Below are positions 1 to 12,122 of a stretch of 64,000 nt of DNA, piece by piece. The DNA lies in assembly GCA_002104905.1 (NCBI GenBank), contig MCFE01000074.1:121106-185105 (forward strand), given 5' to 3'. Under the pieces are notes generated by a model. The model searched no databases. It was not told where the DNA came from and worked only from the letters and a program-made list of their open reading frames with translations. The position numbers were made by a program, and so were the translations under genes. Source of the DNA: Basidiobolus meristosporus CBS 931.73. Lineage: Eukaryota; Basidiobolomycota; Basidiobolomycetes; Basidiobolales; Basidiobolaceae. How positions within the stretch are numbered: the stretch's first letter is position 1; each line of letters starts with the position of its first letter.

Positions 1-2326
1 GGTGGAGAATATACCTCAAAACTCTTCATCCACTTCTGCAAAATTCATGGGATGAAGCAAGAGACTACTGTACCATACTCCCTACAGCAAAATGAAGTAG
101 CCCTACATGCAAACAGATCAGTAACAGATGTAGCAAGATCTATGATCCATGATCAAAAAATATCCTAAAATTTTTAGGCAGAATCAGCTGCCACTGCTGT
201 ATACCTTAAAAATAGGAGTTATAACAGAGCACCTTGTGATTCTACTCCATTTGAAGCATGGAATAGGTACAGACCAAGTGCAGAACAGCTAAGAATATTT
301 GGGTATACAGCATATGCCAAGAAACTGCCGGCAAATCAGTCAAAATTTGAGCCAAAAAGTGTAAAATGCATATTCTTGAGCTACTGCAATGAGTGTAAGG
401 CATACAGACTCTACAATACCAATATAAAGAAGGTAATCAAGTCCAGGGATGGGTTGCTTGATGAAAATGCAAAATTTTCACAAAACACCGCATCAGATGA
501 TGATGAAAATTTGATCTTAACTCAACCAATGGTCAGGATTAAATCAGAGCAAAGCAATGAAAACATTTTCTCTCCAGAGGACTCTACAACCGTAGTTCAC
601 CCTGAAGCAGTGCCCAGGAATATCCCAGAAGTGATCATTCCAGTATCATATGTCTGGATATCCCATTGGACAAGAAATAGCCCAAATTACTATATCAATG
701 TGGGTAAAAAGCTAGTCTATGCCTATTCAGTCCATATTGATGAGCCCCAGACTGTAAAAAAGGCCCTAATTAGCCCTCAGACAAAGTTTTGGAGACTTGC
801 AATGACTGAGGAATATCAGGCCCTGATGGAAAATCAAACTTGGGACATGGTCAAATAACCAATCAACCAACAATCAATTGGATGCAGATGGGTCTTCAAG
901 ATAAAATACAAGGCTGATGGTACAACTAAAAGATACAATGCCAGACTTATGGCCAAAGGATACTCTCAAACAAAAGGACTTAACTATACTGAGACCTTTG
1001 CACCTGTAGCCAAGTTTAACTCCATCAGATTAATATTTGCTATTGCCGCCTAATATAAGTTATTTATTCATCAAATGGATGTAAAAACTGCATTTTTGAA
1101 TGGAGAACTTGATGAGGATGTGTATATGGACCAGCCTGATGGGCTTGCTGACCAAGATAGGCCTCATTTGGTCTGCAAGCTTAAAATGTCTCCATATGGT
1201 CTCAAACAATCACTAAGAGCCTGGAATTGCATGATATATTCTTATTTGGAATCTCTGAGTTTCAAAAGGGGTAATGCTAACTATAGTACATACTATAAGC
1301 CAGATAGAGCAAGTCCAGCTTGATTAGCTTCATATGTGGATGATCTTATTATAGCCACCAATAACCTAGCAACATTGGAAGAGATTAAATCCAGCCTATC
1401 TAAGGAGTTCAAGATGTCCAATCTAGGAGAATTCAGTTATTACTTAGGGTTTAAGTCCTCCATAGACAGAAGTACCCAGACTATAGCCCCAAGCCAGTCC
1501 AAGTATATTCAAGATATACTAAAGAAGTACCAAATGGAAGACTGTAAACTGGCAGCTACCCTAATGGAGACAAACCTTTACTTGGTCTAAGCTCAACCAA
1601 ATCAAGAGAGCCTGGTCCCATCTGAAAGCCTTGACTTTTCTTATCAATCTATGGTCAGCAGTCTGATGTATATCATGCTTGGAACACATCCAGATATCTC
1701 ACATTCAGTAGGAGTTGCCAGCCCACATAATCACAACTATAGATCTGATCATATTGCAGTAGTTAAGTGGAATTTTAGATACTTAAAAGGAGCTGCTGAT
1801 ATGTGTTTAAGATACATTTATAAGGATTTAGAACAGGATCTTGTGGGATACTCTGATGCTGATTGGGGACATAATTTGGAAGACAGAAGATCCACCACAG
1901 GATACACCATTCTTTACTGTAAAGGAGCATTTTCATGGAATTTACAAAAGCAACCAACTGTGGCACTTTCCACCACAGAGGCAGAGTATATGGCAGCCTG
2001 TGATGCTACAAAAGAAGCAATGTGGCTAAGAAAGCTTTTTACAGATTTAGGTCTATGTCAAAAAATGACTATTACATTATTTCAAGATAATCAAGGATGT
2101 ATACAATTAAGTAGAAATCCAACTTTTCATGCCAGAACTACACACATAGATATTAGACATCATCTCATATCTAAAGCTATAGAGAATAACTTAGTTAGCT
2201 TAGTTTACTGTCCTTCAGATGAAATGATTGCAGACATATTTACCAAACCATTAGCTAGGTGACAAGTTTGAATATCTTAGGTCAAAAATTAGGACTAGTC
2301 AGTATGAACATTTAGCTGGGTGGTAG
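1..2326 (+). mobile_element. Ty1/copia retrotransposon copy A, 5' part outside window, degenerate
   Basis: The window opens inside the integrase domain (DNGGEY-type motif) and reads through reverse transcriptase to RNase H, so gag, protease and the integrase N-terminus lie outside. Visible motifs are [15 protein letters not shown] and YVDDLIIA-like RT motifs around 1070-1370, RNase H around 1840-2000 ([16 protein letters not shown]), and the DIFTKPLAR end at about 2262. Order integrase-RT-RNase H defines the copia superfamily. Several stops and frame changes (near 170, 855, 1053, 1321, 1588) make it a dead copy. It ends at the LTR starting at 2327, which it shares with copy B. Confidence 0.93.
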
Positions 2327-2674
2327 TGTTTTAAAAAACTTTAATTCCACCTAAATATTTACCTAGCTTAGTCACTTAGAAAATTACCTTCAAGTCCTAG
2401 AGAATACTGAGAGAATTCCTTGTTGGGATTTACTAAGAATATTATCACCAAAATACCAGGTACCTAGAGCATGAAAAATCTCAAAGTTGTCCAAACAGCC
2501 CCAAACTTTTCACACATGTTCTTGGGATCTTCCTTAATCTATTCTATTCTTTTGCTATGCCAAGATCATGTAAAAGTATTAATAATACTTTTACATTCAA
2601 TAGATCATTAAGTGAAAACCACGTAATCTACTTGTCCTCCTAATCACATTCAATATCTCCAAGACTCTTACAGC
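2327..2674 (+). repeat. Copia LTR shared by copies A and B (348 bp)
   Basis: This block matches the LTR at 6995-7342 along its whole length and has the same size, 348 bp. It starts TGTTTTAA and ends TTACAGCA, a decayed form of the TGTTGTAA/TTACAACA terminal inverted repeat. One LTR separates the RNase H end of copy A from the gag of copy B, so the two elements share it as in an LTR-LTR recombination array. Confidence 0.88.
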
Positions 2675-5600
2675 AATAACTACCAAGTGTGGAAAGTGAA
2701 GATGAAGATGCTGCTACAAGAAAGAGGTTGTTGGGATATTGTCATGGGAGAAGAAGGCTCTCCTAAAAATGAGGGAGAGGAAGCCCTAAAGTACCATTAA
2801 TTCCTCTTTTGTTAATATCAGAGACAAGTTGCTCATTCAATGCCCAAGAGCAAAAACAGCAAAGAATGCCTGGAAGGCATTAGAAGACACATACTGGTCA
2901 TGCTCAGCTGCCAAGAAAATGTGACTTAGGCAAAAAATTCTAACCACAAAGATGCTGCCAGGAGAAGAAAGAAAATCTAATCAACAGAGTTACCCCGCTG
3001 GTTGATGTGATGGAATCTGTGGGAGTACCAGCCACTGATGAAGATGTAATAGTAATTTTCCTGAATAATCTGACAGAAAAGCTTCAGGGCCTTGTATCAG
3101 CCCTAGAGTCCAGAACTAAATATTTGACCTCAAATTAAATATATGGTAGGCTCCTGGATGGAGAATTACAAATATCATGCCCCAGCACAAAGGAAGGGGA
3201 AAATGCATTGGTAAGCAATGATTACCAACAAAGAAGATATCCAGGACCGTTTAAAGGCAGTACCAATTTGTTTTGCAACTACTACAAAAGGAGAGGACAC
3301 ACATCAGACCAGTGCTTCAAAAAGAGAAACAGTCAGCAGAAAATGCCTGAATATGGAAATGCTGCAACAACTGAACATATACTACTCATATCTGCACTAA
3401 ATATGACCACATACAAGGAATCTCAGGCATAGTATATTGACTCTGGAGCATCTCAACACTTTACATACCAAATAGGACTTTTTACCTAATATCAAGAAAT
3501 TTCAATAAAGAAGGTTTTCATGGGTGACAATAGAACACTTGATGCAGTGTGAGAAGAAACTATCCAAGTAAAACTTAGAAGCAGTGCGGGAAGCCATACA
3601 CTGACCTTTAAATGAGTACTCTATGTACCAGAAATAGCCAAGAACCTACTATCTGTAAGCAAGGCCACAGCAGAAGGACTCAGTTTCAGTTTTGACAATT
3701 CTGGATGCAGGATCACTGATCAAATGGTGCCCATATTGCTCTGGGCATCAGAGATCAGAATTTATGCAAGTTGACTTATATTCTACCATATCTGGAAGCC
3801 AACATAAGTAACTTAAATGAAGAAACACCAATACTTTGGCACAGGAGATATGGGCTCATCAATTTTGACTATTTGCACAAATGATGAAAGATTGGCTAAT
3901 TTCTGGAGTAAAAACTGATCCCCCAGCTATTTTGCAGCACTGTGAAGTCTGCATATATGGGAAAAAAGCCAGACAACCATTCAAGAGCTCTGGGTTAATC
4001 AAAATTGGAAAAAATCAGATTTAATTTACTCAGATCTGTGTTAACCTATGCAAAATTTGTCCTCAGGTGGGATGAAGTATTTAATCACTTTTATTAATGA
4101 TTATACAAGAAACGCATGGGTCTACTACATAGAGAGAAAGGAAGTAGCACTGTTTAAGCCCAGGGAGTTTGAAGCTGTGGCGTATAGAGAAACTGGTGAA
4201 AAGATCAAGAAAATACGCTCTGACAATGGTGGAGAATATCCCTCAAAACACTTCATCCACTCCTGCAAAATTCATGGGATAAAGCAAGAGACCACTGTAC
4301 CATACTTCCCACAGCAAAATGGAGTAGCCATACATGCAAGCAGATTAATAATGCATATGTCAAGATCTATGATCCATGATCAAAAATTATCCTATGATTT
4401 TTGACCAGAATCAGTTGCCACAGCTGTATACCTTAAGAATAGCAGTTATAGCAAAATACTTTGTGATTCTAAACCATTTGAAGCATGGTATGGGTACAGA
4501 CTAAGTGCAGAACATCTAAGAATATTTGGGTGTACAGTGTATGCCAAGAAACTGCCTGGATATCAGCCAAAATTTGAGCCATAAAGTGTAAAATGATTAT
4601 TTTTGGGCTACTGCCATGAGGGTAAAGCATACAGACTCTACAATACCAATGTAAAGAAGGTAATCAAGCTCAGGGATGTGTTGTTTGATGAAAATTCAAA
4701 ATTTTCACAAAAAATGCCATCAGATGATGACAAATTCTGATCACATGCCCACTAATTGGCAGGATTGAGTCAGAGCAAAACATCAGAATTTTTCACTCCA
4801 GAGAACTCTACAACTGTGGTTTAGTCTGAATCAGTGCTTGGGAATATCCCAGAAGTGATAATTCCAGTATCTTATGCCCAGAGATCCCACTGGACAAGAA
4901 ATAGCCCAAATTACTATATCAATAATGGTACAAACTTAGTCTATGCAAATTCAGTCCATATTGATGAGCCCTAGACTGTAAAAGAGGCCCTAAATAGCCC
5001 TCAGACAAGGTTTTGGAGACCTGCAATGACTGAGGAATATCAGGCCCTGATGGAAAATCAAACTTGGGACATGGTCAAATAACCAATCAACCAAAAATAA
5101 TTGGATGCAGATGGGTTTTCAAGACAAAATACAACGCTGATGGTACAAATGAAAGATACAAAGCTAGACTTGTGCCAAAAGGATACTCTCAAACAAAAGG
5201 ACTGGACTATACCAAGACCTTTGCACCTGTAGCCCAGTTTAACTCCATCAGATCAATATTGGCTATTGCAGCCCAATATAAGTTTTTTATTCATCAAATG
5301 GATGTAAAAACTGCATTTCTGAATGAAGAACTTGATGAGGTTGTGTATATGAACCAACCTGATGGGTTTGCTGACCAAGATAACCCCCATTTGGTCTGCA
5401 AGCTCAAAAAATCTCTATATGGTCTCAAACAATCACCAAGAGCCTGGAATTGCAACTTAGATTCTTATTTGGAGTCTTTGAGTTTCAAAAGGAGTAATGC
5501 TGAATATAGTATTTACTATAAGCCAGATAGAGCAAATCCAGCTCTATTAGCTCTATATGCGGATGATCTTATTATAGCCACCAATAACCTAGCAACATTG

Positions 5601-6546
5601 GAAGAGACTAAATCCAGCCTATCTAAGGAGCTCAAGATGTTCAATCTGGGAGAACTCAGTTACTACTTAGGGATTAAGTTCTCCATAGACAGAAGTACAC
5701 AGACTATCATCCTAAGACAATCCAAGTATTTTCAAGGAATACTAAAGAAGTACCAAATGAAAGACTGTAAACCAGCAGCTACCCCAATGGACACAAACCA
5801 TAACTTGGTCAAAACTCAACCAAACCAAGAGAGCTTGGTGCCATCTGAAAGCCCTGATCTTCCTTATCAATATATGGTCAGCAGTCAGATGTATATCAGG
5901 CTTGGAACATGTCTAGATATCTCACATTGAGTTGGAGTTGTCAGCCAGCATAAGCAGAACTGTGGATATGATTATATTGCAGCAGTTGAGCAGATTTTTA
6001 GATACCTAAAAGGAGCTGCTAATATCTGCTTAAGATGCACTAATAAGGATTTAGAGCAGGATTTTGTGGGATACTCTGATGCTGATTGGGGACAAAATTT
6101 GGAAGATAGATGATCCACCACAGGAAACATCTTTCTTTACTGTAAAGGAGCAATTTCATGGAACTCAAGAAACCAACCAACCATAGAACTTTCTACCACA
6201 GAGGCAGAGTATATGACTGCCTGTGAAGCTACAAAAGAAGCACTGTGGTTAAGAAAGCTTTTTACAGATTTAGGCCTAGATCAAAAAATGCCTATTACAT
6301 TATTTCAAGATGATCAAGGATGTATACAATTAGGTAGAAATCCAGCTTTTGATGCTACAGCTAAGTACATAGATATTAGACATCATTTCACATGTGAAGC
6401 TATAGAGAATATGTAGTTAACTTAGTTTACTGTCCTTCAGATGAAATGATTGCAGACATATTTACCAAACCATTTGCTAGAGACAAGTTTGAATATCTTA
6501 GGTCAAAATTAGGACTAGTCAGTATGAACATTTAGTGGTGTGGGAG
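2675..6546 (+). mobile_element. Ty1/copia retrotransposon copy B, degenerate
   Basis: The internal region runs gag (about 2675-3430, with the CCHC knuckle near 3280-3320), protease (DSGASQHFT-like, 3440), integrase (about 4030-4500), RT (5064-5930) and RNase H (about 6070-6480, ending DIFTKPFAR). The primer-binding site and roughly the first 90 bases of gag present in copy C are missing; the LTR joins gag directly. Many stops and frameshifts break it. The longest intact piece is the 288-codon RT frame at 5064-5930, where the catalytic loop reads YADDLIIA. Confidence 0.92.
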
Positions 6547-6708
6547 TGCTGTAAAAATTTGTAAATCCACCTAAATATTTACCTAACTTGGTTGCTTAGA
6601 ACATTACCTTCAAATCACAGGGAATACTGGCCAAATTCCTTGTCAGGATTTACTTAGAATATTTTCACCAAAATACCAGGTACCCAGAACATGAAAATCT
6701 CAAAGTTA
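6547..6708 (+). repeat. Truncated copia LTR, 3' side of copy B
   Basis: Begins TGCTGTAAAAATTTG after a purine-rich stretch and matches the first ~160 bp of the 348-bp LTR. It then stops abruptly at CTCAAAGTT, where inverted gag sequence begins. The same breakpoint occurs after copy C (11326-11488). Confidence 0.85.
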
Positions 6709-6994
6709 TTAGCATTATGGCAGGCTTATTGTGGGATCCTGTCAGCTGATCCAGATTGGATCTGCGCACAGGACCAAGTTATTTTTATAGGGATTTCCTA
6801 TTGAAGAATTTTCTGCTTCCTCATGTCAAAGCCTGATTTTTTCAATCATCATCCAGGAGTCTTTGATATACATAATTCAATGCCAAGTACTCAGCCTGGG
6901 ACTCTAGAGCTGATACAAGATCCTGAAAACTTTCTGTCAGACCACTCTGGAGGGTAACTATCACTTCTCCATGAGCTGTTTGCACTCTCAATAA
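6709..6994 (-). mobile_element. Inverted gag fragment of a related copia element
   Basis: Read on the minus strand this resembles copia gag: it matches the section of copy C encoding the run around LVSALESR (about 7850-7940) but with many differences, so it comes from a related family rather than a flipped piece of copy C. It is joined to the truncated LTR on the left and cut on the right by the LTR of copy C. The same inverted block, longer, follows copy C. Confidence 0.82.
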
Positions 6995-7342
6995 TGTTGT
7001 AAAAATTTGTATTTCCACCTAAATACTCACCTAACCTAGTCACTTAGATCATTACCTTCAAATCCTAGAGAATACTGACCAAATTCCTTGTTGGGATTTA
7101 CTTAGAATATTATCACCAAAATACCAGGTACCCAGAACATGATAATTCTCAAAGTTGTCCAAACAGCCCCAAACTTTGCACACATGTTCTTGGGACCTTC
7201 CTTAACCTATTCTATGTGTTTTTAATGCCAAGACCAGGTAAAAGTATAAACACTACTTTTACATTCAACAAATCATAAGTGAAAACCACATAATCTACTT
7301 GTCCTCCCAATCACTGCCAATATCTCCAAGACTCTTACAACA
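6995..7342 (+). repeat. 5' LTR of copia copy C (348 bp), best preserved
   Basis: The ends are TGTTGTAA and TTACAACA, an exact 8-bp inverted repeat starting TG and ending CA. Length 348 bp. It is followed at once by GGTTATGAGCC, a plausible tRNA primer-binding site. Related copies are at 2327-2674, 6547-6708 (partial), 11326-11488 (partial) and 54772-55119 (solo). Confidence 0.92.
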
Positions 7343-7346
7343 GGTT

Positions 7347-8390
7347 ATGAGCCTCAAGCTGTCACTCTCTGCAATGTCTACTACTGCTATTACTGGAATT
7401 TTTCCCTCTGCTGAAAAGTTGGATGGCTCTAACTATCAAGTGTGGAAGGTGAAGATGAAGATGCTGCTACAAGAAAGAGGCCTCTGGGATATTGTCATGG
7501 GAGAAGAATGCCCTCCTAAAAATGTGGGAGAGGAAGCCTTAAAGTACCAGAAGAAAGAACAAAGTGCCTTTAACTGCATTTGCCTTAATGTCAAGGACAA
7601 ATTGCTAATTCAATGTTCAAGAGCAAAAACGGCAAAGAATGCCTGGAAAGAATTGAAAGACACCTACCAGTCATGTTCAGCTGCCAAGAAAATGTATCTG
7701 AGACAAAATTTCTTTACTACAAAGATGCTGCCAGGAGAACAAATGAAAAATCTAATTAACAGAATTACCCTGCTGGTAGATGAGATGGAATCTGTGGGTG
7801 TACCAACTACTGATGAGGATGTGATAGTTACCATCCTGAATAGCCTGACAGACGAGTTTCAGGGCCTTGTATCAGCCCTAGAGTCCAGAACTGAAGATTT
7901 GACCTTAAATTACGTATATGGAAGGCTCCTGGATGAACAATTAAGAAAATCAAGCGCCAATAAGAAGGAAGAAGAAAATGCTTTATTAAGCAATGATAAC
8001 CAACAAAGGAGGTACCCAAGACCCTACAAAGGCAACAGCAACCTATTTTGCAACTACTGCAAAAGGAAAGGACACACATCAGACCGGTGTCTCAACAAGA
8101 AAGATAAACAGCAAAAGAAGCCTGAATATGGAAATGCTGCAACAACTGAAGATAGACTATTCATATCTGCACTAAATATGACCACAAACAAGGATTCTCA
8201 GACGTGGTATATTGACTCTGGAGCTTCTCAACACTTTACACACCAAAAAGAACTTTTTACCCAATATCAAGAAATTCCAATTAAGAAGGTTTTCATGGGT
8301 GACAATAGAACACTTGATGCAGTGGGAGAAGGAACTATCCAAGTAAACCTTAGAAGCAGTGAAGGAAGCCATACACTGACCTTTAAATGA
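7347..8390 (+). pseudogene. Copia copy C gag-protease frame
   Basis: The ATG at 7347 overlaps the putative primer-binding site and opens a frame of 347 codons. It holds a gag domain, a CCHC zinc knuckle at about 8050-8092 (C-x2-C-x4-H-x4-C) and the aspartic protease motif WYIDSGASQHF near 8205-8235. The frame stops at TGA 8388-8390 just before VLYVP, where copia polyproteins normally continue. The same TGA sits at the matching place in copy B (about 3613), so it predates their separation or is read through. Confidence 0.85.
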
Positions 8391-8823
8391 GTACTCTATG
8401 TACCAGAAATAGCCAAGAACCTACTCTCTGTAAGCAAGGCCACAGCAGAAGGACTCAGTTTCAGTTTTGACAATTCTGGATGCAGGATCACTGATCAAAA
8501 TGGTGCCCATATTGCTTTGGGCATCAGAGTTCAGAATCTATACAAGTTGACTTATATTCCATCATACTTGGAAGCCAATATAAGTAACTTAAATGAAGAA
8601 ACACCAATGCTTTGGCACAGGAGATTTGGACACATCAATTTTGATTCTTTGCGTAAAATGATCAAAGATCAGCTAATTTCTGGAGTGAAAATTGATCCCC
8701 TGCTAATTTGGAGCACTGTGAAGCCTGCATATATGGGAAACAAGCCAGACAACCGTTCAAGAGCTCTGGGTTAATTAAAACTAAGAAAAATTAGATCTAA
8801 TTCACTCAGATCTGTGTGGACCT

Positions 8824-9861
8824 ATGCAAAATTTATCCTTAGGCGGGATGAAGTATTTAATCACTTTTATTGATGATTACACAAGATACACATGGGTCTA
8901 CTTCATGGAGAGAAAGGAGAAGGCTCTGTCTAAGCTCAGGGAGTTTAAAGCCATGGTGGAGAGAGAAACTGGTGAAAAAATCAAGAAAATATGCTCTGAC
9001 AATGGTGGAGAATATAGCTCAAAACGCTTCATCCACTTCTGCAAAATTCATGGGATAAAGCAAGAGACTACTGTACCATACTCCCCACAGCAAAATGGAG
9101 TAGCAGAACAAGCTAACAGATCAATAATTGATATGGCAAGATCTATGATCCATGATCAAAGATTATCCTATGATTTTTGGGTGGAATCAGTTGCCACTGC
9201 TGTATATCTTAAAAATAGGAGTTATAACAGAATACTTTGTGATTCTACTCCATTTGAAGCATGGTATGGATACAGACCAAGTGCAGAACATCTAAGAATA
9301 TTTGGGTGCACAGCATATGCCAAAAAACTGGCCGGAAATCAGTCAAAATTTGAGCCAAAAAGTGTAAAATGCATATTTTTGGGCTACTGCAATGAGAGTA
9401 AGGCATACAGACTCTACAATACCAAAGCAAAGAAGCTGATCAAGTCCAGGGATGTGTTGTTTGATGAAAATTCAAAATTTTCACAAAAAATGACATCAGA
9501 TGATGACAAAAATTTGATCTCAAGTCCACCAATTGTCAGGATTGAATCAGAGCAAAACAATGAAAATTTTTTCACTCCAGAGGACTCTACAACTGTGGTT
9601 CATCCAGAATCAGTGCCCAGGAATATCCCAGAAGTGATCATTCCAGTATCAAATGCCTGGAGATCCAATCAGACAAGAAATAGCCCAAATTACTATATCA
9701 ATGAGGGTACAAACTTAGCCTATGCCTATTCAGTCCATATTGATGAACCCCAGACTGTAAAAGAGGCCCTAAATAGCCCTCAGACAAAGTTTTGGAGATC
9801 TGCAATGAGTGAGGAATATCAGGCCCTGATGGAAAATCAAACTTGGGACATGGTCAAATAA
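8824..9861 (+). pseudogene. Copia copy C integrase frame
   Basis: A 345-codon frame carrying the integrase core. It shows the central aspartate region (TFIDDYTRY), SDNGGEYSSKRF, and the PYSPQQNGVAEQ segment with the catalytic glutamate, followed by the copia-specific GCTAYAKKL and FLGYCNESKAYRLY segments. The upstream HHCC part is in another frame because of decay near 8700-8800. The frame closes at a TAA in the WDMVK stretch; RT follows in a different frame from 9843. Confidence 0.85.
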
Positions 9862-11260
9862 CCAATCAACCAAAAATAATTAGATGCAGATGGGTCTTCA
9901 AGACAAAATACGAGGCTGATGGTACAATTGAAAGATACAAAGCAAGACTTGTAGCCAAAGGATACTCTCAAACAAAAGGACTTGACTATACTGAGACCTT
10001 AGCACCAGTAGCCAAGTTTAACTCCATCAGATTAATATTGGCTACTGCAGCCCAATATAAGTTTTTTATTCATCAAATGGATGTAAAAACTGCATTTTTG
10101 AATGGAGAACTTGATGAGGACGTGTATATGGACCAGCCTGATGGGTTTGTTGACCAAGATAACCCCCATTTGGTCTGCAAGCTTAAAAAGTCACTATATG
10201 GTCTCAAACAATCACCAAGAGCCTGGAATTGCAAGATAGATTCTTATTTGAAATCTTTGAGTTTCAAAAGAAGTAATGCTGACTATAGTATATACTATAA
10301 GCCAGATAGAGCAAATCCAGTTCTATTAGCTCTATATGTGGATGATCTTATTATAGCCACCAATAACCTAGAAACATTGGAAGAAACTAAATCCAGCCTA
10401 TCTAAGGAGTTCAAGATGTCTGATCTAGGAGAACTTAGTTACTACTTAGGGATTAAGTTCTCCATAGACAGAAGTACCCAGACTATTACCCTAAGCCAAT
10501 CCAAGTATATTCAAGATATACTAAAGAAGTACAAAACGGAAGACTGTAAACCGGCAGCTACCCCAATAGAGACAAACCTTAACTTGGTCAAAACTCAACC
10601 AAATCAAGCAAGCTTGGTGCCATCTAAAAGCCCTGACTTTCCTTATCAATCTATGGCCGGCAGTCTGATGTATATTATGCTTGGAACATGTCCAGATATC
10701 TCATATTCAGTGGGAGTTGTCAGCCAACATAATCAGAACTATGGATCTGATCATATTGCAGCAGTTAAGCAGATTTTTAGATACCTAAAAGGAACTGCTG
10801 ATAATTGCTTAAGATACACTTATAAGGACTCAGAACAAGATCTTGTGGGATACTCTGATGCAGATTGAGGATGAAATTTAGAAGACAGAAGATCCACCAC
10901 AGGATACACCTTTCTTTACTGTAAAGGAGCAATTTCATGGAATTCAAGAAAGCAACCAACTGTAGCACTCTCTACCACAGAGGCAGAGTATATGGCAGCC
11001 TGAGAAGCTACAAAAGAAACAATGTGGTTAAGAAAGCTTTTTACAGATTTAGGCCTATGTCAAAAAACGCCTATTACTTTGTTTCAAGATGATCAAGGAT
11101 GTATACAATTAGGTAGAAATCCAGCTTTTGATGCTACAACTAAGTATATAGATATTAGACATCATTTCACATGTGAAGCTATGGAGAATATGTAGTTAAT
11201 TTAGTTTACTGTCCTTCAGATGAAATGATTGCAGACATATTTACCAAACCATTTGCTAGA
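9843..11260 (+). pseudogene. Copia copy C reverse transcriptase-RNase H
   Basis: RT motifs are clear: [44 protein letters not shown], the catalytic YVDDLIIA near 10330, and SYYLGI. RNase H starts about 10840 (YSDAD) and is broken by TGA at 10867 and again near 11003; the frame continues through TTEAEYMA to the DIFTKPFAR end at about 11255. It lies in a different frame from integrase, with a short overlap. Confidence 0.87.
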
Positions 11261-11325
11261 GACAAGTTTGAATATCTTAGGTCAAAATTAGGACTAGTCA
11301 GTATGAACATTTAGTGGTGTGGGAG

Positions 11326-11488
11326 TGCTGTAAAAATTTGTAAATCCACCTAAATATTTACCTTACTTAGTCACTTAGAACATTACCTTCAAATCACAGG
11401 GAATACTGGCCAAATTCCTTGTCAGGATTTACTTGGAATATTTTCACCAAAATACCAAGTACCCAGAACATGAAAATCTCAAAGTTGT
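11326..11488 (+). repeat. Truncated copia LTR, 3' side of copy C
   Basis: Starts TGCTGTAAAAATTTG and matches the first ~160 bp of the LTR, then breaks into inverted gag sequence at the same base as the 6547-6708 copy. Confidence 0.85.
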
Positions 11489-12122
11489 TAGCATTATGGC
11501 AGGCTTATTGTGGGATCCTGTCAGCTGATCCAGATTGGATCCACACACAGGACCAAGTTATTTTTCTAGGGACTTCCTATTGAAGAATTTTCTGCTTCCG
11601 CATGTCAAAGCCTGATTTTTTCAATCATCATCCAGGAGTGTTTGATATACATAATTCAATGCCAAGTACTCAGCCTGGGACTCTAGAGCTGATACAAGAT
11701 CCTGAAAACTTTCTGTCAGACCACTCAGGAGGGTAACTATCACTTTTTCATGAGCTGTTTGCACTCTCGACAATTCCATCTCATCAAAAAGCAGGGTGAT
11801 ATCTGTTTAACAAATTTATCTTTTCTTTGGCTAGGAGCATCTCTCTAGTAACATTTTTGTCCAAGATACATTTTCCTAGTATCTGCGCATGACTGATAAG
11901 AAACTCCTGATACCTTCCATGCACTCTTTGCAATCTTTGCTCAGGAGCATTGAATCAGCAATTTGTCTTTAACATTATGGCTAATACTGTTAAAGGTGCA
12001 TTGTTCTTGCTCCCAGTACATGGAAGCTACTTCTTCTACACCTTTAAGAGGGCCTTCTTCTACTAAATATCCAAAAGGTTTGAGTGAAGAATTTGTTATA
12101 GCTGATTGATTACCAGGAGTCT
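11489..12122 (-). mobile_element. Inverted copia gag fragment, longer copy
   Basis: The first ~280 bases repeat 6709-6994 with few differences. It then continues through more gag, read on the minus strand, including the VKDKLLIQCS segment near 11941-11975, which also occurs in copy C gag. It appears to start near 12120, where unique sequence begins. This is a 5'-proximal part of a related copia element in opposite orientation. Confidence 0.8.

Larger units (their letters stand above)
7343..11325 (+). mobile_element. Ty1/copia retrotransposon copy C internal region
   Basis: This is the most complete copy: primer-binding site at 7343, then gag, protease, integrase, RT and RNase H, ending in a purine-rich tract before the truncated 3' LTR at 11326. 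Interruptions are few: a TGA at 8388, frame changes near 8720-8800 and at about 9855, and stops in RNase H near 10867 and 11003. Its two largest frames are described separately. Confidence 0.93.
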
